From: Fimbriimonadia bacterium
GTDB taxonomy: Bacteria > Armatimonadota > Fimbriimonadia > Fimbriimonadales > JABRVX01
Reading direction: 5' to 3'
Assembly: GCA_039961735.1 (NCBI GenBank)
Contig: JABRVX010000034.1
Coordinates: 1 to 51,473, forward strand
DNA: 51,473 nt
Shown: piece by piece, positions 34,675 through 43,949 of the stretch
Numbering within the stretch: the first letter of the stretch is position 1
Layout: every line of letters starts with the position of its first letter
The notes under the pieces: model-generated
The model's database searches: none
Seen by the model: the letters and a program-made list of their open reading frames with translations, nothing else
Told to the model about the DNA's origin: nothing
Translations under genes and position numbers: made by a program

Positions 34675-36066
34675 CTATACCAGCGTGAAATGATCCCCGT
34701 TGTACGGCACACAGCACGGCCAGCCGAGCGTATCACGCATCCTCTGACGGAGAGCGTTGGCAGCCGGTGGTTCCCCATGCACCACGAAGGTCATCTTCGG
34801 CGGCTTTTTGAACCTAGAAAGCCACTCCATGATCTCGTCACTGTCGGCATGCGCCGACAGGGCATCAATCCGGACGATCTCCGCCTTTACGTTCACTTCT
34901 TCACCGTAGATACGTACCCACTGTTCTCCGTCCACAAGCCGCCGACCGAGTGTCCCCTCCGCCTGAAATCCTACGAAAAGCACCGTGTTGCGCTCGTCCT
35001 CCAGCCGGTGCAACAGGTGATGGACGATACGCCCGCCGTTACACATGCCTGAGGATGAGATGATGACCATCGGTCCTCGTGTGGTGTTCAGCTTCTGCGA
35101 CTGTTGCTGCGTGGTGACAACTCGGACTCCGGGTCCGGCGAGTGGGTTGCCGACGCTCATCAGCAGTGCCATCTCCTTGTCGTGCTCCTCCACGAAGTCG
35201 GTGTGAAGTCGCGTGGCGGCAGCGGCCATCGGGCTGTCCAGGTAGATGGGCAACTCCGGCAGTTCGCCGCGTTCTCGCAGGCCGTGCAACAGGTAGAGCA
35301 CCTGCTGGGCCCTTCCGATCGCGAAGGCCGGGATCAGCAGAACCCCTTCGCGGTCTGCCGTTCGGCGCACCACCTCGGCGAGCGTCTGGGCTACGTCTAC
35401 GTCTTTAGGATGCACCCTATCGCCATAGGTGGATTCCTGAACCAAGTAGTCGGCATATTCGATAACGTCCGGGTCGTTGATGATAGGCGTGCCGTTACGG
35501 CCGAGGTCGCCGCCGAACAACACCGTCTCCCCCGACGGCATGGCGATCTCGACGAAGGCGGATCCCAGTATGTGTCCGGCGCAGTGGAAGCGGAAGACGA
35601 GGCCTTCGGCCAGCTCATGCCATGTGTAGTATTCCCTTCGTCGGATCAGCTTCATTGCGTGATGGGCATCCTCGATGGTGTAGAGCGGCAGGGCGGGGCG
35701 ATGGTCGGTGTATCCCCGTTTGTTGGCGAAGCGAGCCTCTTCTTCTTGAAGATGGGCGCTGTCGGGAAGCGAGATGGCGCAGACGGCGCCGGTCGCCGGT
35801 GTGCAGTACACGGGGCCGTGAAACCCTTCTTTGACCAGCCTCGGCAGGTACCCGATGTGGTCTATGTGGCCGTGAGTGAAGATGACCGCATCGATGGACG
35901 CGGGCTCCACCGCAAAGGGGCTCCAGTTGAGCGCCTTCAGCTCGCGCCTGCCCTGGAACAGGCCACAATCCACCAGCACACGATGCTTGCCGCACGTGAG
36001 GAGATGGCGAGAGCCGGTAACGGTGCCGGCTGCGCCGAGGAAGTCCAGTCGAGCTTGTAGGGGCAT
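34675..36066 (-). CDS. MBL-fold beta-CASP RNA-processing exonuclease-like protein
   Basis: A 463-residue cytoplasmic protein of the CPSF/Ysh1-like metallo-beta-lactamase group. Metal ligands are in 'FTHGHIDHIGYLPRL' (HxHxDH), 'CAGHILGSAFVEI' and 'GGDLGRNGTP'. The beta-CASP insertion shows 'PAFAIGRAQQVLYLL' and 'ISSSGMCNGGRIVHHL', and the C-terminal part has 'IDALSAHADSDEIMEWL' with the late His. Family members are RNA endo- or exonucleases. The ATG at 36066 matches the family N-terminus ('LQARLDFLGAAGTVTGS'); a GTG at 36120 would add 18 unconserved residues. It is divergent from the C25 protease gene, with a palindrome between them. Confidence 0.9.
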   Translation of the reverse strand: MPLQARLDFLGAAGTVTGSRHLLTCGKHRVLVDCGLFQGRRELKALNWSPFAVEPASIDAVIFTHGHIDHIGYLPRLVKEGFHGPVYCTPATGAVCAISLPDSAHLQEEEARFANKRGYTDHRPALPLYTIEDAHHAMKLIRRREYYTWHELAEGLVFRFHCAGHILGSAFVEIAMPSGETVLFGGDLGRNGTPIINDPDVIEYADYLVQESTYGDRVHPKDVDVAQTLAEVVRRTADREGVLLIPAFAIGRAQQVLYLLHGLRERGELPELPIYLDSPMAAAATRLHTDFVEEHDKEMALLMSVGNPLAGPGVRVVTTQQQSQKLNTTRGPMVIISSSGMCNGGRIVHHLLHRLEDERNTVLFVGFQAEGTLGRRLVDGEQWVRIYGEEVNVKAEIVRIDALSAHADSDEIMEWLSRFKKPPKMTFVVHGEPPAANALRQRMRDTLGWPCCVPYNGDHFTLV

Positions 36067-36147
36067 AGGCTCGGTTTCTCGCCCTCGTCCGGCGCTTCCT
36101 TCGCCGAAATAGATTGCCACGAGGCCACAAGTTCAGTGAAAGCGCTG

Positions 36148-36168
36148 ACATTTAGTTGCACTAAATGT
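36148..36168. promoter_or_regulatory. Operator-like perfect palindrome
   Basis: acatttagt and actaaatgt form a perfect 9-bp inverted repeat around tgc in an AT-rich stretch that stands out against the GC-rich surroundings. Length and symmetry suit a dimeric MarR/TetR-type repressor. It lies between the divergent nuclease and C25 protease genes, 82 bp and 186 bp from their starts. No such regulator gene is in the window. Confidence 0.55.
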
Positions 36169-36341
36169 TTATATCGGCTCAATACGGCAGGCAGATGCGG
36201 CTCTTTCGCGGGAACTTCTGGACATATCGGATGGTTAGACTGGATGGAACGTAGCGTGAAGGGCGCAGTTGGTCCCACTTTTGCAGGGCTTTCACGCTAG
36301 GCCCTGCTCGCTCCGGAGTGGGCCGAACGCTCTCCATGCGG

Positions 36342-36349
36342 AAGGAGGT
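36342..36349 (+). promoter_or_regulatory. Ribosome binding site that decides a GTG start
   Basis: aaggaggt, the best Shine-Dalgarno match seen here, ends 4 bp before the GTG at 36354. It lies downstream of the alternative ATG at 36336, so the GTG is favoured. Confidence 0.75.
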
Positions 36350-36353
36350 CGAA

Positions 36354-38882
36354 GTGCGAAAGCTCATCCGGATGATGGTGTCGGCAGGCGCGTTGACGGT
36401 TGTGCTCTCGCTGGGTGCCTCGGCACAGTTCGCCAAGGCGGGAGCTTCGGGCCCCGTGGCCGAACGGTCGGTCACGCTCTCGTTCTCTCCCGAAGATGTC
36501 CAGTTCGGTCGGCTTCAGGATTACGAGACAGTGACCATGCGGGACCTGGAGATACGGGTACGAACGGGCGAGCCGGTGCTTCCGGTCCGCTACGTGCGAA
36601 TCGCTCTTCCGATTGGCTACGAGGCGTCGCACCTGCGGGTGGAGGTAAGCGAACCGCTCGTGATCCCCGGAACCCACAGGATTGCACCGGGCACCGACCC
36701 TGTACCGCTTTCTGCGCCTCCACAGCAGCCGAGACTGGTCGAGGGGCCTGTGTATAGGTCGAGTCGGGCCTATCCGGGAGAGTTGGGAGAGTTGATCGGC
36801 ACGGGAAGCAAGTCCGGGTATCCGATTGCCGATGTGGCCGTCTACCCCCTGCAGTACGAGCCCGGGAGCGGTAAGCTGACACTTTACCAGCAGATCCGTG
36901 TGTCTGTCACCGCAGTTCCGAAGCCGGCCGAAGCCATGGTTACTGTCCGCTCGGGCTGGGCCGAAGAGGTCGTGCGCGAGGCGGTTCAGAAGTTGGTGGA
37001 CAACCCCGCGGACGTGCCGTGGTCGGCCGCGTGCATGACGGGCGACGACGTGACGGCTGCATCCGACGATACGGTCGAATACCTCATCATCACAAGTTCC
37101 GGTCTGGCCGCCACCTTCCAGCCGCTCGCTGACTGGAAGACCAAGAAGGGCGTGAAGACCGAGGTGCTCACGCTAACGTGGATCTACGCGAACTACTCCG
37201 GCGAGCAGTCAGGCGACAACCAGGACCGCATACGCCACTGCATCAAGGACTACTGGCAGAACCGTGGGACGTTGTACGTGCTGCTCGGAGGGGATGTCAA
37301 CGTCGTGCCCTATCGCGTGGCATACGCGATGGCGGACAGCAACGGAGCCGACCTCCCTTGCGACCTTTACTTCTCCGACCTGAACGGCACTTGGAACAAC
37401 GACGGAGACTCCTTCTTCGGCGAGTATCCGAGTGACGGCATCGACATGTACGCTGACGTGTACGTCGGCCGCGCACCCGTGGGCTCTACCACGGAAGCGC
37501 AGCGCTTCGTGAACAAGGTGCTGCAATACGAGGCAGAGGCATCCCAGTCGCCTCTTCCCACGGACTATCAGCTCAAGGTACTGTTCCTCGCCTCCAGGTT
37601 GGACTCGAGTACCGACAGCGCCTTGCTTAAGAACACGATCCAATCGGAGAGCGTGCCCAGCCGCTTCACGTGCACGAAACTGTACGAGAGTTCCGGTAAC
37701 CTGAGTCGAACTGCGGCGCTCAATGCCATCAATACCGGTTACAACTTGATCAACCACTCCGGGCATGGCAGTGACGATGTGATTCAGACGGGTGCCGACT
37801 ACATCAACGGCAATGACATGTACAACCGCACGAACTCCCCGCGGTTCAGCGGAATCATGTACTCGCTATCATGTTACTCCGCCAACTTCCCGACGAACGA
37901 CTGTCTTGCCGAGCGATTCGTGCTCTCCCCGAGCGGCGGAGGTTTCTACATCGGCAACAGCCACTATGGGTGGTACTGGGTAGGATATGGCAACCAGGGG
38001 CTGTCGCTAACGTTCGATCGGTACTTCTGGCGCGCCATGCTGAACCCGACTTATAACTACTATCCGTTAGGTCAGGCCCACGGAGAAGGCAAGGACTTCG
38101 GCGTGGCTGCCGCTAAGTCGAGCGCGCACGATCGGTACTGCCTGTATGAGCTCAACCTCTTCGGCGATCCCGAGACTCCGCTTTGGAAGAACACACCCCA
38201 GGCACTCGCCGTTGAACATCCTGACGAAATCGTGGCAGGCACTAGCACCTTCCAGGTGAGCGTGACCTCCGGAGGCTCGCCGGTGAATGCGGCTACGGTG
38301 TGCCTATGGAAGCCGTCCGAGGTGTTCCTTACTACCACCACGAACCCGTCCGGCGTGGCTACCTTCACACCATCGCCTGCGACGTCTGGCACCATGTACG
38401 TGACTGCGACCAAACGTGACTATCTTCCGGCACAGGGTCAGGCAACGGTGTCGGTCGGTAGCCTGACGGGTTTCGTGACTCTCGAGCATCTAGCAGTCTC
38501 GCCCGGCGGCAAGATCATTACCATCGAGTTTCGCACACCTGGGACAACGAACGTGGTGAAGACGTACGACGCCGTCCTGCAGGGCACGGGTGAGTACAAT
38601 GTCCAGTTCTGCATGGCCGGCACCTACGACCTGTCACTCAAGTACGCCAATTGGCTGCGACAGACCCTGCCCTCCGTGACAGTGGGTATCGGCACGTCCG
38701 CCGACTTCGTACTGAAGAACGGCGACTGCGACGGGAACAACTCGGTGGACATTCAGGACCTGAATATGGGTCTTGCCTGCTTCGGAGCGTCCGGCTTGGG
38801 TGATCTCGACGGGGACGGCGTGGTAGCCCTGACGGACCTCAACATCATTTTGATGAACTTCGGCGCGACGGGCGATCTATAG
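36354..38882 (+). CDS. Secreted C25 (gingipain-type) cysteine protease with dockerin-like tail
   Basis: An 842-residue exported protein: signal peptide at residues 1 to about 25 ('MMVSAGALTVVLSLGASAQ'); a propeptide-like beta region (about 30-215); the C25 peptidase domain (about 235-600) starting 'EYLIITSSGLAATFQPLADW', with 'LLGGDVNVVPYR', catalytic His471 in 'NHSGHGSDD' and Cys507 in 'YSLSCYSANFPTND'; an Ig-like domain (about 615-695); and the shared C-terminal module (about 700-842) with 'ITIEFRTPGTT' and two dockerin-like half-repeats ('IQDLNMGLACFG', 'LTDLNIILMNFG'). Gingipain relatives are endopeptidases with Arg or Lys preference; here specificity is unknown. No type IX secretion C-terminal domain is present. 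Confidence 0.9.
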   Translation: MRKLIRMMVSAGALTVVLSLGASAQFAKAGASGPVAERSVTLSFSPEDVQFGRLQDYETVTMRDLEIRVRTGEPVLPVRYVRIALPIGYEASHLRVEVSEPLVIPGTHRIAPGTDPVPLSAPPQQPRLVEGPVYRSSRAYPGELGELIGTGSKSGYPIADVAVYPLQYEPGSGKLTLYQQIRVSVTAVPKPAEAMVTVRSGWAEEVVREAVQKLVDNPADVPWSAACMTGDDVTAASDDTVEYLIITSSGLAATFQPLADWKTKKGVKTEVLTLTWIYANYSGEQSGDNQDRIRHCIKDYWQNRGTLYVLLGGDVNVVPYRVAYAMADSNGADLPCDLYFSDLNGTWNNDGDSFFGEYPSDGIDMYADVYVGRAPVGSTTEAQRFVNKVLQYEAEASQSPLPTDYQLKVLFLASRLDSSTDSALLKNTIQSESVPSRFTCTKLYESSGNLSRTAALNAINTGYNLINHSGHGSDDVIQTGADYINGNDMYNRTNSPRFSGIMYSLSCYSANFPTNDCLAERFVLSPSGGGFYIGNSHYGWYWVGYGNQGLSLTFDRYFWRAMLNPTYNYYPLGQAHGEGKDFGVAAAKSSAHDRYCLYELNLFGDPETPLWKNTPQALAVEHPDEIVAGTSTFQVSVTSGGSPVNAATVCLWKPSEVFLTTTTNPSGVATFTPSPATSGTMYVTATKRDYLPAQGQATVSVGSLTGFVTLEHLAVSPGGKIITIEFRTPGTTNVVKTYDAVLQGTGEYNVQFCMAGTYDLSLKYANWLRQTLPSVTVGIGTSADFVLKNGDCDGNNSVDIQDLNMGLACFGASGLGDLDGDGVVALTDLNIILMNFGATGDL

Positions 38883-38907
38883 CACTGGTGCTTGCGCTCG
38901 TCTCTAG

Positions 38908-38938
38908 GTGGGTGGCTGTGGTACCCACAGCCACCCAC
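38908..38938. terminator. Hairpin terminator after the C25 protease gene
   Basis: A perfect 14-bp inverted repeat (38908-38921 with 38925-38938, loop tac), 25 bp after the stop codon. Confidence 0.7.
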
Positions 38939-38991
38939 TAACGTGTGTGAATCGCTCTCGCCTCGGTGTCTAGCTGCGCAGCCCTCGCACC

Positions 38992-39096
38992 GTCATGCTG
39001 AGCGCGTCGAAGCATGTGCTCGTACACTGCCAATTCTCGATTCGGGATACTGACATTGCGGTCTTAGGCTGCATGCTTCGACGAGTTCGGCATGAC
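38992..39096. repeat. Dispersed inverted-repeat element, copy 1
   Basis: Arms 38992-39016 and 39072-39096 (25 bp each, 3 mismatches) start 'gtcatgctgagc' and end 'catgac'. The same arm core 'gtcgaagca' and a following 'gtgctcg' recur at 43787-43890. It lies between the convergent C25 protease and histidine kinase genes. Resembles small non-autonomous palindromic elements of environmental genomes. Confidence 0.75.
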
Positions 39097-39130
39097 GAAA
39101 TAGGTGCCGGGAATGAGAGTGGACAGGCGG

Positions 39131-40360
39131 CTACTTCCCGTTCTTCGGGAGAATCAGACGGAAGGTAGTGCCCTGACCGACTTCGCTCTCCGCCTCCAAG
39201 CGGCCGGAGTGCAGCTCGGCGATCTTCCGCACGATGGAGGTCCCGAGACCGGTACCACCCACCTTGCTACTTTCCGCCGTACCTGCGAGCACGCGATCCA
39301 GGACGTCGCGCGTCATGCCGCACCCGGTGTCCGCAATACTCAGCACTACCTCTGTGTCCGTCTCGTGCATGTTCAGGGCTACTCGACCACCTTCGGGGGT
39401 TGCGTCCAGCGCATTGAGTGTTAGGTTGTAGATCGCACGCTCCAGCATCACCTCGTCGAAGGGGACGATGATCGGTCCGTTGACGTTTGCGACTAGCTCG
39501 ATGTTATTCTGCCGTGCACGGCGCTGCTGGTTGAGAAACTCGCGAACGGCAACCAAGCTGATGTCTCCCATATGCTTGGACACAGCTAGGTCTTTGCCTT
39601 TGGCCAGGTCTGCGATGAGCTGAGCGTACCGCTGTGTTCGCTGCGCGCCGTCCACGATAACCGATGCGATCTCGCGCAATGAGTGCAGCGGCTCGATATC
39701 CGGTTCTACCCCGAGCGTTTGGAGTGTGTTTGCTAGCGACTCCACATCAATCATCAGTGTCATCGCGCCCATGGTGAGCGGAGCCACCTTGTTCTTGATG
39801 TCGTGTGCGATGTCACCCATTGCCTGCAGTCCCGTGGCCTTCTTCGCCTCGTCCGCGAGTTGGGAGTTGCGTATCACCATCGCGGAGACGCTGCCCACTA
39901 TCTCCAGCAGCAGCAGGTCGGACTCCGTGAACGGGCCGCTGCGCTTGTTCAACACTTGAACGACACCTACTGGCTCGGCACCGGCGACCAGCAGCGGCAC
40001 CGTGATGAGGCAGCGGGTAGTCCGCTCGGTGACCTCGTCGTAGCGAGAGTCGTGCTCTTCCGATCTCTCAACCTCGTTGTCTACCCTACTCTTTCGCGCA
40101 ACGAAAGCGGCCCCCGCAATACCTTGCGTGTCGGGAAAGCTGTGACCACGCAGGCGCTCGTTCATTTCGGCCGGGATCACGTAGGCGAAGGTGAGCGTGC
40201 GCAAGACGGGATCGTGCATGTAGATCGTCCCGCCTTCCGCGTCCACCAGGTCCACGCACACCTTCAGAATGCTCCGGAGCGAGCTGCCCACACTCGGGTT
40301 GGAGGACAGCACGGAGGTCATTGCGTGGATGGCCGACACTAGGCGCTCCGCCTCACTCAT
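39131..40360 (-). CDS. GAF-domain sensor histidine kinase
   Basis: A 409-residue protein without membrane segments, so probably a cytosolic sensor. A GAF domain covers about residues 20-170 ('[19 protein letters not shown]', '[19 protein letters not shown]'). The dimerisation/phosphoacceptor helix has '[21 protein letters not shown]', with the His in 'AHDIKN'. The HATPase domain (about 290-405) shows the N box '[16 protein letters not shown]', G1 'IADTGCGM' and G2 '[13 protein letters not shown]'. The signal is unknown, and no response regulator gene is adjacent. It starts 95 bp from and divergent to purL. Confidence 0.9.
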   Translation of the reverse strand: MSEAERLVSAIHAMTSVLSSNPSVGSSLRSILKVCVDLVDAEGGTIYMHDPVLRTLTFAYVIPAEMNERLRGHSFPDTQGIAGAAFVARKSRVDNEVERSEEHDSRYDEVTERTTRCLITVPLLVAGAEPVGVVQVLNKRSGPFTESDLLLLEIVGSVSAMVIRNSQLADEAKKATGLQAMGDIAHDIKNKVAPLTMGAMTLMIDVESLANTLQTLGVEPDIEPLHSLREIASVIVDGAQRTQRYAQLIADLAKGKDLAVSKHMGDISLVAVREFLNQQRRARQNNIELVANVNGPIIVPFDEVMLERAIYNLTLNALDATPEGGRVALNMHETDTEVVLSIADTGCGMTRDVLDRVLAGTAESSKVGGTGLGTSIVRKIAELHSGRLEAESEVGQGTTFRLILPKNGK

Positions 40361-40455
40361 ATCGCCGGATTCTACCGCAGCAAGCCGTCACACGTTCCGT
40401 GCATTTCGCCCGACTCGGCCAGGGCCGGATTGGAAAACGGAGCGCTTCGCGGGGT

Positions 40456-42894
40456 ATGAAGGACGCCATGGGCTCCACACCCGACTCCGCCATTACTCCC
40501 GCCGTGTACCGAGGCATGGGCATCTCCGACACCGAGTACGAGCTAATCGTGAGCAAGCTGGGCCGGGAGCCCACCTACACGGAGTTGGGGATGCTCGCCG
40601 TGATGTGGAGCGAGCATTGCGGCTACAAGTCTTCTCGAAACGTGCTCCGTCTGTTCAAGCGTTATGCCGATGCGCTGGAGGGCGAGGGCTTCGAGAACGC
40701 CGGAATCGTGGACATCGGTGACGGACTGGGTATCGCGATGAAGATGGAGAGCCACAACCATCCGAGCGCGGTCGAGCCGTACAACGGGGCGGCAACGGGC
40801 GTGGGCGGCATCCTTCGAGACATCTTCACCATGGGGGCCAGGCCGATCGCGAGCCTCAACTCTTTGCGCTTCGGGCCTATCCGCGACGGCGATGGTCCGT
40901 CGGAGGAGGTCGCGAGAAACCGCTACCTGTTCGAGCACGTGGTCGCGGGAATCGGCGGCTACGGAAACTGCGTGGGGGTGCCCACGGTGGCCGGGGAGGT
41001 GCTCTTTCACCCACGCTACAGTGGGAACCCCTTGGTAAACGCTATGGCAGTCGGAGTAGTTCGGCTCGACAGCATCGCATCCGCGCGCGCCGACGGCCCC
41101 GGCAATCCTGTGCTGTACGTTGGAAGCTCCACTGGCAAGGACGGCATCCACGGTGCCACGTTTGCCAGCGACACGCTCGGAGAGGACTCCGAAGCCAGTC
41201 GCCCCAATGTGCAAATCGGCGACCCGTTCGCCGAGAAGCTGTTGATCGAGGCCACACTGGAGGCGCTAGAGACTGGTGCCATAGTGGGCATTCAAGACAT
41301 GGGGGCTGCCGGCCTAACATGCTCTACGTGCGAGATGTCTGCCAAGGGCGGAGTGGGCATGGAGATCGAGATTCGGAAGGTGCCCCTCCGCGACCGCGAT
41401 ATGAGCCCCTACGAGGTGATGCTCTCCGAGAGCCAGGAGAGGATGCTAGCGGTAGTGCAGCGCGGGAGAGAGGAGGAGGTGCGTAGGGTCTTCCATAAAT
41501 GGGAATTGGCCGCCGAGGTGATCGGACAGGTAACAGAGGGCGGACGCGTGCGTGTCACCGACGACGGTCAGGTCGTCGCCGACATTCCTGCCAAGATGTT
41601 GACCGATGAGTGTCCGGTATATGACCTGGAGGCTCGGATGCCCGAGGTGGCGAGAAAGGCAACCGAGTTCGATCCGCACAGCATCGCCGAGTCGCCGGAC
41701 TACGGTGAAGCGCTTCTGAAGCTGCTCGCAAGCCCTAACATCGCCTCCAAGCGCTGGGTATACGAGCAGTACGACTATCAGGTGCAGACGCAGACAGCGC
41801 TCCTTCCCGGACGCGGAGATGCCGCGGTCTTGGCCTTGCGGGATACGCAGAGGGGGATCGCACTGTCCGTAGATGGCAACGGACGCTACTGCTTCCTCGA
41901 CCCTTATGAGGGTGGTCGGCACGCGGTCGCGGAAGCTGCGCGTAACGTTGCATGTGTGGGCGCAAGACCTCGCGCGGTGACCGACTGTCTCAACTTCGGC
42001 GACCCGAACGACCCTGCGGTGTATTGGCAATTCAAAAATGCCGTTCGCGGGATCGCCGAGGCCGCGGAGCAACTAGGTACCCCGGTCATCAGTGGCAACG
42101 TCAGCTTCTATAACGAAAGCCCGACGGGAGAGGTACTGCCTACTCCTACCATTGGCATGTTGGGTGTGCTGGAGGACGCTTCGGCACGTATCGGCATGGG
42201 CTTTCATGGTGGGAGTGGACTGATCTTCGTGCTGTGGCGACCTGCTGGCGCCGTTCGGCACTCTGGCATCGGGGCGAGCGAGTACTTGGCGGTATGCCAT
42301 GGGATTGAGGATGGACTGCCCGTGCACGTGGACCTGGATGCGGAGCGGGCCGTGTGCGAGTTCCTGTTCTGCGCCGCTCACGAGCGCATCGTGGACAGCG
42401 CTCACGACAGCTCGGACGGTGGCCTGGCCGTGGCCCTAGCAGAATGCTGTATCACCGGAGACGTAGGTGCGTACTGCATGTTCGGAGGTGACATGACTCC
42501 ACAGTCCGCGGCCGCACTCGGGGACATTGCATCGGGCAGTCCGGATCTGCGAGCGATGATAGGTCGAGCGGTGGTGGGGGCTCCACTTCAGCACAACCCT
42601 TTCACATGGAGTCGCTCCCCGGCGGCGCTGCTGTTCGGCGAGGTAGCCCCTATGGTGCTACTGGGCATCATCGCGGATGATAGGCTCGAAGCACGCAGGG
42701 AGGCCCTGCACCGACTGGGGAAGGAATTGCGGCTCGAGGTTCGTTGCATGGGTGCATACGACGCAAGCCTTCGGGAGATCGTAGTGGTTGGAGCGGCGGA
42801 ACCTTGGGTGCGTGTGCCGGTCGCGGAAGCGCGCGCGGCGTACGAGGGTGCTATCCCCTCCGCGATGGGTGAGCCGGCAGCCATTCCGGCGTAG
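40456..42894 (+). CDS. purL: Phosphoribosylformylglycinamidine synthase II
   Basis: An 812-residue cytoplasmic ATP-dependent enzyme that converts FGAR to FGAM in purine biosynthesis, working with PurQ and PurS (neither in the window). Visible: '[15 protein letters not shown]', '[20 protein letters not shown]', '[16 protein letters not shown]', '[20 protein letters not shown]', and in the second half '[16 protein letters not shown]' and '[19 protein letters not shown]'. It is the short (small PurL) type although about 70 residues longer than the usual 740. Two ATGs are possible, 40456 and 40468; the latter has 'aagga' 4 bp upstream. The YihY gene follows 12 bp later. Confidence 0.95.
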   Translation: MKDAMGSTPDSAITPAVYRGMGISDTEYELIVSKLGREPTYTELGMLAVMWSEHCGYKSSRNVLRLFKRYADALEGEGFENAGIVDIGDGLGIAMKMESHNHPSAVEPYNGAATGVGGILRDIFTMGARPIASLNSLRFGPIRDGDGPSEEVARNRYLFEHVVAGIGGYGNCVGVPTVAGEVLFHPRYSGNPLVNAMAVGVVRLDSIASARADGPGNPVLYVGSSTGKDGIHGATFASDTLGEDSEASRPNVQIGDPFAEKLLIEATLEALETGAIVGIQDMGAAGLTCSTCEMSAKGGVGMEIEIRKVPLRDRDMSPYEVMLSESQERMLAVVQRGREEEVRRVFHKWELAAEVIGQVTEGGRVRVTDDGQVVADIPAKMLTDECPVYDLEARMPEVARKATEFDPHSIAESPDYGEALLKLLASPNIASKRWVYEQYDYQVQTQTALLPGRGDAAVLALRDTQRGIALSVDGNGRYCFLDPYEGGRHAVAEAARNVACVGARPRAVTDCLNFGDPNDPAVYWQFKNAVRGIAEAAEQLGTPVISGNVSFYNESPTGEVLPTPTIGMLGVLEDASARIGMGFHGGSGLIFVLWRPAGAVRHSGIGASEYLAVCHGIEDGLPVHVDLDAERAVCEFLFCAAHERIVDSAHDSSDGGLAVALAECCITGDVGAYCMFGGDMTPQSAAALGDIASGSPDLRAMIGRAVVGAPLQHNPFTWSRSPAALLFGEVAPMVLLGIIADDRLEARREALHRLGKELRLEVRCMGAYDASLREIVVVGAAEPWVRVPVAEARAAYEGAIPSAMGEPAAIPA

Positions 42895-42906
42895 GGAAGC
42901 ACGCTA

Positions 42907-43758
42907 ATGAGGGGCTTCGCACAAGTCCTATCCCAGGTGGTCCGCCGGTGGCGATCCGATGCCCTACCCCATCACGCTGCCGCTCTTGCCTTCTACACCC
43001 TACTGGCCCTTGCACCACTGCTCGTCGTGTTGTTGGCTGCCGTCGGCTACGTGTATGGCTTCGAGGAGACGCAGGCACGAGTAGTGGAGGGCGTCAGTCT
43101 ACGCATCGGTGAGGATGCAGGACGACTAGTCCACCGCATACTATCGGGAGTAGGCGTCCACACGGGGGGCGTGCTGACCACCGCGGCAAGCCTGTTAGTG
43201 TCCCTCTTCGCCGCGTCAAACGTCTTCTACCAGGCCAAGTTCTCCATAGACACCATCTGGCGCGTGGGACGCACCACCTGGGGTGCAGCACAGGTTGCTA
43301 AGAAAAGGTTGCTCTCGGCTGCACTCGTATTCTGCGCGGCTTCCCTGGTTCTCTGCTGGCTGATCCTCGATGCCACGGTCCGCCTGCTGCGGGAGTGGCT
43401 GAGTGACTGGCTCCCATCGTGGTTGCTCCATCGTGGCTTTGCAGAACCTATCATCACCTGGTTCCTGGTTACACTCATGTTCGCCATCCTTTACGTGACC
43501 TTGCCGCCCGAACGCATCGGCATGCGTCATGTGTGGGCCGGCGCCGCGATCGGTGCGCTCTTGGTGGCGACGGGCCAGCGCTTGCTTCTATGGTACGTCG
43601 AGGTGGCGGGCGTGCAATCGGCGTATGGCGCCGCCGTCGGCCCGGTGTTGGTGTTGCTCTGGGTATATGTGTCTTCGCTCGCGTTCTTCCTCGGAGGGGA
43701 GATGGTGCTGGCCTCTTGCCGCCCGGACCGGCCCCAACCACTTCCGACCATCACTTAG
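42907..43758 (+). CDS. YihY/BrkB-family inner membrane protein
   Basis: A 283-residue integral membrane protein with about six hydrophobic segments. The N-terminal 'RRWRSDALPHHAAALAFYTL' and 'LALAPLLVVLLAAVGYVYG', the central 'SLFAASNVFYQAKFSIDTIW' and the C-terminal 'YGAAVGPVLVLLWVYVSSLA' followed by 'FFLGGEMVLA' are typical of the UPF0761/YihY family. Function is unknown; older annotation as ribonuclease BN is wrong for this family. It lies 12 bp after purL and is probably cotranscribed. Confidence 0.92.
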   Translation: MRGFAQVLSQVVRRWRSDALPHHAAALAFYTLLALAPLLVVLLAAVGYVYGFEETQARVVEGVSLRIGEDAGRLVHRILSGVGVHTGGVLTTAASLLVSLFAASNVFYQAKFSIDTIWRVGRTTWGAAQVAKKRLLSAALVFCAASLVLCWLILDATVRLLREWLSDWLPSWLLHRGFAEPIITWFLVTLMFAILYVTLPPERIGMRHVWAGAAIGALLVATGQRLLLWYVEVAGVQSAYGAAVGPVLVLLWVYVSSLAFFLGGEMVLASCRPDRPQPLPTIT

Positions 43759-43786
43759 ATTCTGCGGACCTTCGGGCTCGCGTTCC

Positions 43787-43890
43787 GTTATGCTGAGCCT
43801 GTCGAAGCAGGTGCTCGCCCGGCGCATGCTCTCTGGCAAGGCTACTACCATCGCGGCTTTTTGCTGCATGCTTCGACAGGCTTGTATGGT
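43787..43890. repeat. Dispersed inverted-repeat element, copy 2
   Basis: Left arm from 43787 ('gttatgctgagcctgtcgaa') and right arm ending near 43890 match copy 1 (38992-39096) in sequence, order and total length (104 against 105 bp), with a divergent centre. It lies between the convergent YihY and nadA genes. Confidence 0.72.
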
Positions 43891-43949
43891 TGCGGTGACC
43901 AGCCCTGCAGGGAGGATGTCGGTTCCGTGTCTCCCTCAATCATGGGAAC

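Noticed and set aside
36318-36353. Upstream starts (GTG 36318, ATG 36336) for the C25 protease
   Set aside because: The strong ribosome site lies after both, directly before the GTG at 36354, which also puts the signal peptide at the N-terminus.
11556-38882. Cellulosome interpretation of the dockerin-like repeats
   Set aside because: No cohesin, scaffoldin or cellulase is visible; the carriers are proteases and unknown proteins, so the repeats are described only as dockerin-like.
40321-40455. N-terminal extension of purL
   Set aside because: The extra 45 residues are unlike PurL and overlap the divergent histidine kinase start.
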